A DNA stretch of 64,000 bases from Nereocystis luetkeana (Eukaryota > Sar > Phaeophyceae > Laminariales > Laminariaceae), in NCBI GenBank assembly GCA_031213475.1, contig JARUPZ010000015.1, positions 8,150,528 through 8,214,527 of the forward strand. Reading direction: 5' to 3'. The position numbers were made by a program, and so were the translations under genes. This document shows, piece by piece, positions 20,451 through 33,907 of this stretch. The notes under the pieces are model-generated. The model ran no database searches and was not told where the DNA came from. It worked only from the letters and a program-made list of their open reading frames with translations. Each line of letters opens with the position of its first letter. The first letter of the stretch is position 1.

Positions 20451-23400
20451 GTGAGCACATCGTAGCAGCCTGGGCGCCACTACAGATAGAAGCGTGTGGG
20501 CGTTCGGTCTCCTCTCTCATTTATATGATGGTATCGGGCATGACAAACTATTGTAGATTCCTGGTGCCTGGACTTTTCGGCCGTGCTCTGGACGGTGCCG
20601 TTGTTTTCAACGGACGGTAACAGCAGAGTCGAGTTAAGTCACTCAAGCTCAGCATCATACCGGCGAAAAAGTGAGCCAGGAACCTCGTATTATACTGTGG
20701 TCATCTCAACAGCGGGCATGTACGGGCCATTCACGAGCTTGGGGAGGAGAACATGGAATAGATCCGCCATTATCAACGCTCTAAAGCTTGGGTATTATGT
20801 CGCATGTTGTGAAAAAAAATATATATATATATCTCAACATGATCCTTCTGTCAGGTACCTGGTATCGTATGTGTTGTAAGTACGAGTAGTTGGTCGAAAG
20901 TGAGAAGAGCGTCGGGCGGATACCTGTACTGGTCAGTTCCACAAGGTTTGCAAGCTCGGCATGACTGAGACCCCAAGCCATTTTATTCCGAAACAAGCAC
21001 AATAACAGCCGACGACATAGGGCCAACAAACTGAGGGTTTATTTCCGGATCGCCCGCAATAAAAACTAAAACACCACCAATCCTGTCCTTCATGTTGAGT
21101 ACATTCATTTTTGCGTGAATAGCGGCGGCGTTCTACAAACAGCCGGGAAGAAGCAGACAAGCGTGGGGAAATAATTACATTCCTCGTGTGCTCTCTGTCC
21201 GAAACATTAAGCACGGTCTGGGTACGAACTATATACCATTAAATAATGCTCTAAAGCTCCTCCCTTTACATTTACGTAAATGGCATGCAGATACTGGTAT
21301 ATCTTCCATCATTGCGCACCGCCTCCTTCCGACGAAGTCAAACCACGAGCAGCAGGACATAGCGTCCCTGCCTCGTAATCGACCGTACTACCTCGAAGCT
21401 CGAAGCACTCGTTTGCGCTGTTCCATTAAACAGTAGACTGCACACAAATATTTCACACGGTACCAGCAACGAACGGTACCGCTCTGTTTTGTAAATATAA
21501 GATCAGTTTGGCTTATGGTATGAAGATTAAACGGTTATTATATTCTCGGCCAGCAGGTGCCACTCCGGACGTCAATATAACGATCGTTGGAGTATAAATA
21601 TCAGCATCAAACGGCCCTTACATTTCCGTCCAGAGTGTTGGCCTTTTTAGGGCAAACTGCAGTCCCGTTTTGGGGGCAAACTACTCGGAATTTGAATGGT
21701 TTCCCCCCCAAACGGGACTGCAGTACTAAAAGGGTCAAGCAAGAGAGGGATGCGGAAGACAGTGAAGGCGCTGTGAGTCGTTCTACCTTTTCCTCTCAAT
21801 GACGGCTCAGGAGATGCTCCCCTTGGTCGAATACCATCAACCTTAAAGAGAACGAATTCCGGTGCGCCTGTGCTTATAATTACCGCTTTGTTTTTTATTT
21901 ATGGCACGGCGTTCCTTGTATTCCCGTCCAGAGCGCTATCTTTCAAAGTAGGAACAGGGACTGCTGTGTTCTTTATTGGTACGAGTACTCCCGTCGTAAC
22001 TTGCCGCCATGTGTAGATTCCACACCTCCGACCAACAGATCATGATCTATCTGCCTACACCACGGACCATCTACACTACTAGTGCCTCGCCTGCCGTTGT
22101 GGGAGGTTGTGCAGGATCTGCACAGTACAGCTCCAAGCTGGGAAACACGCGCTAGATCATGCGCATTATGCGGGTCCCACCCAGAAACATGAGCTCGATA
22201 ATATGTGCAAGGAATATAATATATGTATCTGGCTTAAAATATCTACAGTACATCATGAAGAGGGAGACGGTTATCTTTCCGAGGTGAGGTCAGCTTTTTT
22301 TACAGCAGAATGTGGAAGTCAAGCGCCGCCCGGTGTTCGTCAGAAGGAACTACCTGGTGGGCTGCTTCCGTCATGCAACGGTATCCCCTCTCCCCTGTTG
22401 CTGCATTACGATTGTGTGGCAAGTTTCCCCTCCCATACCTTGCAGGCGTGTTCGAATACGTTTGTGGGTTACGCGCTCTGAAGGAACGTCATCGAATTAG
22501 CCGCAAGAAGATGGGGAGTATATCGCCCCTTCGTTGAGAAAACATGCGACGAACAAGCAAGCAACTAAAACAACAGTCACGTAACAGGCTGTATATATGA
22601 GTGCATGTTTTACGCTTTGCCGCCCGACGATCGATGTGCAGCGTGAGCTCCAACACCGATCACACTCATAAAAACAAGCCCAGAAAGAAGAAGAAAGAAG
22701 CACACAAAGGAAACCGAAAAAGAGACGCCTATGTATGTAAGCCTAACTCCAATACGTACCCACGTTCGACTTAACATCGAGCTACATACCGTATAATCAC
22801 CCGTGTGGTACGGTAACAAAACGTATATCACCCGGGTGATAGGGCAACACACCCCCTGGGACGAATTTTCAGACACAGTTTTCTTGACAAAGCCGGGGGG
22901 GGGGGGACGTGCGCACCCATCGAAAACGGTGGCTTCTTTGGGAAGATGTAGTCGAGATATTGCCGTAAACGCGCCACCTCGGCGTTCTCCACTGCCCCCG
23001 TATCATAGTCGAAATTCGCAGCTCTGAAACTGGCCCGAGGGACGATTGTGCCATCTTGCCTGTTAGATATCCGGCTCTCCACCTGCCAACACTGTTCCTT
23101 CTAGCCAACGTACCACTAGGTATACACTGTGCGGTTGTTCGATCACGGCCGTTCTAACGAACACCCCGGGCGATGGATGACCCACCCCCTCTTCGTTTGA
23201 CCCACTGGTTCTTCTTCTGGCTTTTTTTTATCAGCGATGGAACTGGAAACAACGGGAACAAGGTGCCGGATACCTCCGACCTAGACATCTACGGAAACGC
23301 CCTATCCTGCACGTGCGCCGACGGTTACATCGTCGAAACCACGAGCTGCTCAAACGGAGCCCTTCGATCGGGAGCTTGCTCGGGTACAGCAACAGCAGGG

Positions 23401-26400
23401 GCAAAAAAACTCAGTTTTTTTTTATCAATGTTTACACATTTGCGGCATTTCCTAAAGCAATCAGTCAGTTCATTCACCTGCTTGTGGGATCTTAAATCAT
23501 CTAGATCATGATCTTCCCACCGTGTCTGTAAACCTCGTAATGCCGAACAACACCAACAACGATACTAAGACAAATAGCGGTGTGCCTTGTAGGTACTGTA
23601 GGTGGAACACTAACTAAGGTCTTGAAATGTGTTTAGTATTATAGGAAGTATGGCATTTGTTACATCGTATCAGGCAGTTGTAAACAAAACAACAATTAAT
23701 GGAATTCAGACGAGCTCGAGGCATCGACGTAGTGAAAGTGATTTGTTCGCCACCGACATTTGTTTTCGCGCAACGGGCTTCAACGTCGGCAATGGACAGC
23801 GTTGATGAGTTGACTATTCAAGTACGACGTAAGGTTATCAAAAAGGTGAATAGAAGGAGTGACTATTGTGTTTTGGGAAACCCGATTCGCATCGACCGAC
23901 GCGTTTTGACCATCATTCTCCCCGACTTTTTCACTTACGGCAGTGGTAGCAGGATTTCACGCTCAGCTCGTACGCTGGGTCTTTTGCAACTTCGATAAAC
24001 ACACGCCAGGTATATATCGCATTTGACCCTCGGTCGACACGACATGTTTTCACCATTATTGTGCCTGCTCGTTTTTGCGACCCAGGGCTGACGTACAGCC
24101 CGTGCGCGGGTCTTCCAACTTTGCCTTAAACAAACAAACGCAAGGTATATCGCATTCGACACTTGTGTCTATTCGACAGGTGGGTATAGGGTTAGGGTTA
24201 AGGGTTTTTACCCTGGAATGACTCACGTGCACTTCGGACCGTCGACCCGACATGTTTTTTACTACAGCAGCACGTACCCGTTTTTTACTTCGTGACACAG
24301 GATTCACGTGCAGCTCGTGCTCGGGGCCTTCGAGCGCGGCGTTTTCGGACGGTTCTTCCTGCGTCCCCTGCGGTAGCAGCACGGGAGGGCTGGACGCCGA
24401 CGGGACTGAATGCTCTTGCCCGATCGGTGAGCTGTGAAGAAGTATATAGTCGTCAGGGGTATACCCTGGGTATGTCCCCGGGTTTCCTAGTGGGCGCACG
24501 CCGATCGTATTAAGGCTTTATCGTTTAGACAAGGCCCAGATGTGGAAGTGTGGTGAGCTTAAATAGCTTCCCTCTAGAACTGCACCCCTATTGTCCGGGA
24601 ATAATTGCTTGGAATTGGCGTGCGATCACTCTTGCAGCAAAAAAAGGCTGAAGGTATTGACTGCATTCCCCCGGTCCACAAGAGGAGTAAAAATCAAAGC
24701 CTACCCTCCATGAATAGTCTCCCTTACTGTTTTGCCCGTACGTACGTATGTATGCAGACGATGACGGTTACACACAAGTGCTCCTGGAAACGGACCAGGG
24801 CGGGGCTTATCTGGAGGAGAAGGGCTGCACGTCGTGCGACGACGGGGAGTATGTGTTCCAGGACGCGTCCACCGTGGCCGGGGTGTACTACGCGGCCGAC
24901 CCGTTCTCTTGCCAGACCTGCCCAGACGAACACATGTCGTTCGGCTCTGGCGGGTTTTGCTCCTGCGACAACGGGTGAGCGACCCGATTAACCGCAAAAA
25001 AGCCACTTGAGACCCGCTTGAAGCACGCCCGCTTGCGACTCACTTGCGACCCACTTGCGACCCACCCGTTCGCGACCCATTTTTGGCCCAATTGACGCGC
25101 ATTGCGACCCGCTTACGACCCGCTTATACTTGGCTTAGCACCCGCTTGCGAATCGCTTGCGAACCGCCCGCGACCCAGTTGCGACCCAGTTGCTGCACGA
25201 TTGCGACCTGCTTGCGACCCGCGTGCGACCCACCCGATGTGACCGCTTGAGGCCCACTCAAGACCCTAGTGTGACCCACTTGCGACCCCCTTGCCACCCA
25301 CTTGCGACCCCCTTGCGACCCGCTTGTAATCCGTTTGTCAGACACTTTCGACCCGTTTCCGATCTGTTTGCCGCCCGCGTCTAACCCACTCGCGACCCGC
25401 TTGCGATCCGCTTGTGGATCACTTGCGACCCGCTTACGTCCGCTTGTGACCGGCTTGCGACCCGCTTGCAACCCGCTTGAGGGAATTTGGCGACACGGTG
25501 GGGGCGGAGCGAGTTAGGAGGATTGGCATTGACCTCAAAAGCCGCCGCATCCTCCACTGCCCATCAACGCGCAGGTTCTGCGATGTTATGGATCCGAAGC
25601 ACCCGACCCAAAAACAGAGACGCAATTACCCCACATACCACCTGCAAAAAAATGTGATACTTTACAAAAAACACTCTGTCCGGAAATTTAAGGATCGTTG
25701 TGGGATCAATTTTAACAAGGAAACGATTATTACATTTTATGGACAGAAATATGTAAGAAAAGTTGGGTCGTCCTCAAACTGTGGGTGCAGGTTTAATAGC
25801 CCTTCTACTATTAATACTGTAAAAAGCCCCCACACTAATTCCAAGTAGTTTGTCCCCGAAAACGGGCATGCAGTTTTTTAAGGGGTTGAAAGGGTTAAGA
25901 CTACGCCATACCAGGGGTCCACCTGAGTTGATGACCCCCCCAATATCTGCCTATACTGTATACCTGGTATATATATATATAGGTTGGGTAGGCGTCGGTT
26001 GGCAATGACGCTGTAAAACACGCCTCTCACTGTGTGAGCTAGACGGCCAGGGTACCGCTTTTTTTTTCCGGTGGTTACCGTTGCTGTCTCTGGAAGTGGC
26101 CACACCAGAAATTCAATCTATTCATTGATGCTGTCGTCCACGTGCAAGAAAATCCGCCTCAAAAGCGGTTCTTGGTAGGATGTAGCTCACCCTTCATGCG
26201 ACTCGCCCAATGCCTCACGGCGCTTCGCGCTTAGAGCAAGCAATGCCTGCCTGGTCGGTGAAAACCCGACGTGCTCCGTCCCGGCATTATAGGGATGCAG
26301 GGGTTTATGGTCATACGACTACGGCCATGCACGATAATGAGTATAAAAACCTTTACTCCGCACATCCCCCCCCCCTATTTTAAATAGGTTGGGTTAGCGT

Positions 26401-28094
26401 CGGTTGGCAACGCTACTGTCAAACATGCCGCTCACTACGTGAGCTAGACAACCAGGGTACCGTTTTTTTTTTGGGCGGTCGCCCAGAGCTGGATCATTTG
26501 TGCGAGGCTAAGAACCTTTCCTCCGCACAAGTGAGAATGATCGTATCACGTAGTGTTCAAGGTAAGGCACCCAAGAGGCAGTTATATAGTGTTCCCATTG
26601 CTGTCTCTGGAAATGCCAACCAGGTACACCGGAAATTAAACCAACTCATTGAAGCTGTCATCCATATGCAAGTCCGCCTCAAAAGCGGCTCTTAGTAGGA
26701 TGCAGGTCACCCTTCATGCGACTCGCCAGACGCCTCACGGCGCTTCGCGCTTGGTGCAAGCAATGTCTGCCTGGTCGGTGAAAACCCGGCATGCTCTGTC
26801 CCGGCATTCTAGGGATGCAAGAGTCTACGGTCATACGACTACGGCCATGCATGATATCGAGTATATATCTCCTATTGAGTACCCCCCCCCCTACATAGGT
26901 TGGCGTCGGTTGGCAGCGACGCTGTAAAACATGCCGCTCACTACGTGATCTAGACAACCATTGTACCGTTTTTGTTTTGGCGATCGGTCACGGCTGGCGA
27001 TCGAGTTAGGTCATTTGTGCGGGGTGGAAAACCTTTACTCGGCACAAGGGGAATGATCGTATCACTTACCTGGCCCGGTACTAACAGTGTTTACGGTAAG
27101 GCATCCACGAGGCGATTTCATAGCACTCCCGTTGCTGTCTACGGTAGTGGCTACGCCTGAAAATAAAATGACTTATTGAAGCTCTCGTCCTTATGCGGGT
27201 CCGCCTCCAAAGCGATTCTTAGCAGGATGCAGCTCACCCATCGCGCGACTCGCCGGACACCGCGTCGTGCTTGATGTAAACAGTATCTGCCTGGTCGGTG
27301 AAAACCGAGCGTGCTCCGTCCCAGCATTGCAGGGATGCAAGGGTCTATGGCCATACGGCTACTGTCATGCATGACATGAGTACAACCCCCCCCCACCACC
27401 ACCACCGCGCGCTGCTTGCTGTGTCACCTGGCAGCTACACAAGCACAGGGTCGGCGCCTGTCATGCATGACATGAGTACAACCCCCCCCCACCACCACCA
27501 CCGCGCGCTGCTTGCTGTGTCACCTGGCAGCTACACAAGCACAGGGTCGGCGCCTGTCATGCATGACATGAGTACAACCCCCCCCCACCACCACCACCGC
27601 GCGCTGCTTGCTGTGTCACCTGGCAGCTACACAAGCACAGGGTCGGCGGCGCTGGGCCCCCTACGGTGCGTGGACTCGTCCTACGTCGGCAGCATCGCCA
27701 CTTGGACGAGCGCCAGTGCGTCTACTGTAACCTACCGCAGGCGAGGAAAAAAGCGGTGGCCGAGTAAGAAAACGAAAAACACCGAAAAACGTCGTTCACC
27801 GACAACGTGTAGCGCTTGTTCCAGTCATGCCAATCTCCATATAAATGGGAGCCCAGAACCCAATGTCTCTAGACGTGGAAGGTGCCTGAATACTTAGACG
27901 GAGAAAATAGCACTATTAATAATACTGCTGCTGTAACAGCAATAGTTTCCGTCTTCGTTGCGAGCGTTAATATTAGCGGCGTTGCCTCGGCGGGGTCGAC
28001 CATCCCCTCTTGAAGTACTTTGACATTACTGCTGCTGCCACTGCTACTACTGCTGCTGCTGCTGCTGCTGCTACTGCTACTGCTACTACCACTG

Positions 28095-28142
<48 letters not shown>

Positions 28143-31100
28143 TTAATACTACTACTGCTGCTACTACTGTCAATACTGCTGCTACTACTACTACTACCAA
28201 TACTACTGCTGCTGCTACTAAATACTGCCACTACTACGACTCTCACCAATACGATCTCTACTAATACTACTGCTACCACCAATCCTACTCCGATTGCTAC
28301 TGCTACTATCAATACTACTGCTGTAAGAATACTATTTCCCCTCGTCGATGTACGTATTAACAGCGTGATCGCCTCGGCGGAGTCGACCATCCCCGCTTCG
28401 GCGACCATCACGTCTCTCACCATGGACCACCTTCTCACCTGGGCCGGGGCGACTTGCTACAGCTACACGGGAGCTGGCGGGGATGGACTGCAGGCCTGCC
28501 AGGTCTGGAGGAACGCCGCTACGTACAGAGAATGGACTCGCAACCGATTGAAGCCCTCCACCAGATGGAGTCGAAAAACGCTAGTATTTCAATAGATGGT
28601 TTGCCCCATGACACGTCCGTACCCGAGCCTCTATACAGTACCACGTTTGCGACACCACTTATCCCCCTTCAGAACCGTAGTCCCCTATTGGAGGACGATT
28701 AACTTGGACTTAGTGTGGTGTCAGGTGCAACCCCCTGTGGGGGTGATGCCTTATTGTTTTAGCCCCTCCTCACGCTAGGAGCTCAATCAATACCTCAAAC
28801 GAAACATTGTCTTTTTGAAGAACTTTGTTCGAGCTCAACCCGACTACTATTCATTCGTATGCGCCACTCCTAGTCCTATGTAAACACAAACTAGAGTAAG
28901 ATACATGTTGCTTTAAGTACTTATACTAATAGTTGCTCACCTGAGGAGGTCTCAACCATCGAGGTAAAAAGAGCAACTCCCTCCGTGAAACTACAGTAGA
29001 ATCATGTATCAGATATGTGTTGGTTTCAAGTTTTAAGCATGTGCGGCAGGGCAGTTCTAAAAGGGTTGATAAACTCTTATTTTGGGCGAGGCTTGGATTT
29101 TCATGCGAGGCAGGGCGTGTTCTGCTCAACACTTCAGCATTGAAAAGGGTCCCGTTCTTGTCTTTGCCCTCGAAATCAACCCTGGAATTATTGACTCTCA
29201 AAATTATTTTTTGTTTTCACGTCGCGTAATGTGTATCACACTGAATAGACAATTAGAGTTCTCAAGTGAGTTGTGTGCTCATTCCTGGGTATATTTTTGT
29301 TTGTGAGCTACCGACGCTGATGCTCGTGCTGCACACACATTGACTGATCCCAAACAGACTACAATACATAAGTACAGTAGTAAAACTGTTGCTCTTGCAA
29401 AGTTTTTTTGTGGGGGTTTGACGTTCTAGCTCATATGCTGGATGTTTTCGGATGGGCAAGCATACATACGTAGCAATAGTCGTAAGTCAACAGTCCAGCG
29501 AGGAAAACGAAAAGTGCTTCGTCGCTGATGCCCCCCTCATACGACTACGGCCATGCATGATATCGAGTACACATCTTCTATCGAGTACACCCCGCCCCCA
29601 CTCCCCGCCACGTTTCGATTTGAGTTGTGCTCACCTGTTTTTTTTTGCGTGTTGTTTTTTCGTTTTTCAAGGGCAAAGGTACTTTGGAACGGCGATCTAG
29701 CTGTAGTTTGATGCACTCGAGAGATCAACGTTGAAGCTCATGCCAAACATTGTCCGATGGCAATATTAAGAAAAGCACCGCACATGGATACTCAGCAGCG
29801 ACGAGCATGGGGGTTAGCTACTGGCAATGCACGAATGCGTGCTGTATGTGGGGGCTCTGTCAGGGCCAACCGCTGGGTGCGCGGGCCGCCGCGCGCAGCG
29901 CGTGGGGGGCACATGTAATAAGTCATCAGATACAGCCACCGACTCTCATTCAAGACGTTGCGTCCCCTCTCTGTACGTATGTAATCCCCGTTCCGCGTCC
30001 TACACTGTTGAACCAGAGCCTGGGGAACCTTTGTGCGCTGCAGCTGCACAACCCAGCTTCCGGTGCCTGCGCTCTGTTTGCCGTGGTTCTGGGTAACCGG
30101 ATCGGGAGCAACAACGGGCAGGTGAGGGAGAACCATTGATGAACATCGAACAGAGCTTATATTTACGGCCGGAGTGGTATACTGCACATGATGTGTATTG
30201 TAGGGTTTATACAAGGGGTTAGAAGCAAAAGTCACGATTGTCGAGACACACTAAAAAAAAGACGACGTTTTTCCGCGAATCGTGGTACCTTGTCACTGAT
30301 CATGGCATTTGAATATTTTTGTTCGCGTCCGACAGAGCACGATCTAGACCATCTGCTGTACAGATAGATCGCTACCTGCCGCTATGATGGGTTGTTTAGG
30401 ATATGTGTAGTACAGGTCAGGGATCAGGATAACTATCAAAAATATTTCACACATCTGACAGGTCTTCTACATATGTATCATGCACAGATAGATCGTCTAC
30501 AGATAGATCATCTACGGATATATCATCTGCAGATATATCATCTGCAGATATATCATCTGCAGATATATCATCTACAGGTATATCATCTACAGATATATCA
30601 TCTACACATCGTAACCTTTCGTTATAACATGTTGTGCAGGATTTGTGTACAGTAGTACATATCCAACCCAGGAAGCGTGTCCTAGATCGTGCAGAATTGT
30701 ACGGCTCCGACCCGCCAACATGAGCTAGATCATACAGATAATACAGATCAGGAATATATCTGCCCCGAAAGACGTAGGTCATGATCTCTCTGTAGATGAT
30801 CTGTCTGCGGTGTTTTGTTTTTATGAGAAAATGCAAGACACAAAATGATGCCACGAGATGGGTAACAACACGAAACCATGAAAAAAAAATGAAAAACACG
30901 GCAGAACGCCGACAATATACGAAATGTCACGAACGCCAACATTATGTGCGCTACATATATGTATGCATCTGGCCAACAAGTGCTCGCTGTGCTGCAACGA
31001 CAATGCTCCATAGTTCAGCCTCTATAGACGCCCACGACTTGTGATGCGTGTCTTACTATCAATTGTATGATTTGTATGCGCGTGCTGCAGACAGGGTGGG

Positions 31101-33715
31101 GGGTAACACTGCCGTGGCTGAGCTACGTGGAGGAGGCGCTAGACGTGCGGGACGGCACCGACATCGAGATGCAGTTGACCTTCGCGAGCGAGATGAGAAT
31201 AGTGCTGGCCAAGTACTCGCTAGACGGCGAGTGGCTGGGCCTGGAAGAGATGTCGACTCAGGTATATACAAAACATATTTATAAAAACAACGAAGGGAAG
31301 CTGCTGTGAGGGTCCAAAGAGGGCGATAACGGACTGGTAGGGCTCCCCTCTTGAGGGGTTTTATACGAGTAGTAGCGTACCTTACCAAAAAAACGTTTTT
31401 TTTATAACTGCAAACTTAACCCTATGACCCATCCCGTCGCCTGGGCATATCACGAATGCAATTACACTACGTAGCCCCTTTGAAGGGGCCCCTTTCGAAG
31501 GGAAAACGGAGTATAAGGGTGACCTCTAATTTCTTCCTACCAATTTTTGCCCATTTAATTGTGCTTTATAGTTGGTTCTGTTTTCATTTATGGTCTTCAG
31601 CTTGTGTTGTTGCGTGTTCATACACGATACGCTGGCATTTCACTTTTGCTTTACCCAATGAATTTGCTAATATTTTTTTGCTTCGATTGTTCTCTGTATC
31701 ACATTCTGTGGCCATATAATTAGTACATCTCTAGGATGAGGAACCAGGACAGACACCGGGTGTACTCACGGAAAGGTGGGTGGAAATAACGATTTAAAGT
31801 GAAGACAACGCACAGTACTGACAGTACGGGTCCGGTATCATATCAACTCTGATAAGCGACATTGGTGTTGTAAGGGACCTTCAATCCCGAATATTGACGC
31901 TCGGGTCACTCAAAAGGCGATAGCGTCCGTTACAAGGGGCTGCCTTCTGTATCTGCATGTATTCCGACGATATCGGGCTGTTTCTCAGTCTGTTCAGTCA
32001 AATAGCCCCGCCAGTCAGAAATGGGTCGACCGAAATGTGCTCCGCACTCCTATCGTAGCACGCCTCCAGCAACGGAAACACGCCTCCAGTACTGGAAAAC
32101 CAGCTACGGGAAGAAGGAGGGGTGAGGGCTCGCACGTATCTCGAGCCCATTTTTTTTGCAACAGCCTGCGACAACCCCATCGCATATTTGCCGGCCCTGA
32201 TCAGACAGGTTTATCTCTTCATAGAGGTGTGATTGAACATAACATTTACTCCATGATAAAACTCTTGCCCTTATCACACATGCCTCTTTTAAAATGTGCT
32301 ATATACAGTGGTAGTGTGGGCAGAGGCGAATGGTCATCGGGAAGGCTTATCCTTATCCCCTTCATGCCGTGCCTGCCTCGATCTCGAAGTTTTTGACGTG
32401 AACTCACGGCCCGAGGAAGAACGGCGAACACCGGTATCTCCGTTTTAACCGGCGATGCATACACAGCGAGCTGTAGCTGCTGTATGTATACAAACCCCAG
32501 CCTCCACTTTCTCGCATCTCGGATTTCGCTAAAATAAATGCTCGAAACTTGAGGCCAGTCTTAATTCTTTCGCTAGATGCCGCAAAACCATCCTAACCTG
32601 CCGCTATGAGATGCTTGTGCGGGAGCTGTACACACACCACAGATCTAACCCCAAGGAAAAAACGTCAGCTTAAAGAGTAGATCAAAGCAGATATTTACGG
32701 CTGCTACACAACCCGACAACCCGTGGCAATCATATCCCAGTCTGATGATAAAATACAAGGCCGATTCAGACGCTTCGCGGCAGAAACCCGTGGCTAGCAT
32801 GCACCTTTGTATATCACGACAGATCAGGAATCTCTTTGCGTCGAAATGGTTTTTTTAGATAGATCATGCGGTGTGGTGGGGTCGGTGAATCTGTTCCGAC
32901 GCGTGCAACGTTTCGACGCGAAAAAGCAGCTATTTAGGGGGCCGCTCTCGACCCCCCCCCCTTGGTCCAAGACACACATTAGGCACCCGTTCTAGTCCTA
33001 GGGTAGGGGTCCCAGTAGCACTTCTTGGCCGAAATATTTCCGAAAAGACTCCTCAACCGAAGAGGCAAAGCAACTCCCCAACAATTAATATCGTCGGAGT
33101 TCCATTATTTTCGTGCTTCATTTATGTTTTCCCCAAAAGTTGTTCGCCGTATCTACGTGCGTGTGTAGCGTGTACCTGGTGTTAGACTGCTACGGGCCAG
33201 CATACAGTACGAGTAATCCGAACCGAATATCGTTATTGTAAACTTAGGACGAGGATTTGTGTGTGTGTGTGTGTGTGTGTGTTTTTTTCTCGGGCCCATC
33301 GTGGGTTGTGATTCCAGTACGCCCCCCCCGTGAATTGCTCATTGGGTTAACCGTGTACTCTAACTACGTGGAAGCCCCTCTACCGTCGTGATCGTACCTT
33401 CTGTTGTTGGTCACCGCTCGATGAAAACACACACGTATGTCGCGCATGTTTTCATGACTCGCAGCCTTACTTCTGCGGAGTCGGAGCGCCGGAAACATCG
33501 GCGGGAGGGGGGCAGAGTCGCAGCACCAAATATCTCAAGTTCGGGCACAGTATGACCAACTCTTTTGAGTGTGATCTGAGCTCGCTTCTGGGCGAGGCGG
33601 TCTACTTCTACGACCCGTACATTGTCGACGAGGTGAGAAGAAGTCGGATGCGTGCTTATTACTAGTAGCAGTAGTGGTGGTGGTAGTAGTTGTTGTTGTA
33701 CTTGTAGTGGCAGCT

Positions 33716-33766
<51 letters not shown>

Positions 33767-33770
33767 TTAA

Positions 33771-33815
<45 letters not shown>

Positions 33816-33824
33816 CAGTAGCAG

Positions 33825-33868
<44 letters not shown>

Positions 33869-33869
33869 A

Positions 33870-33907
<38 letters not shown>

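Larger units (their letters stand above)
20451..23234. other. Meckelin intron 1
   Basis: No exon recognised. Contains family N and MITE H copies, a family R copy and an AT run at 20819-20832. Confidence 0.6.

Noticed and set aside
24888..25517. Several frames of 67-115 codons in both directions
   Set aside because: All arise from the GCGACCCGCTT minisatellite after meckelin exon 4.
27298..27897. 199-codon frame read as a repeat protein
   Set aside because: The frame is the 96-bp triplication plus exon 5 read without splicing; only 27627-27740 fits meckelin.
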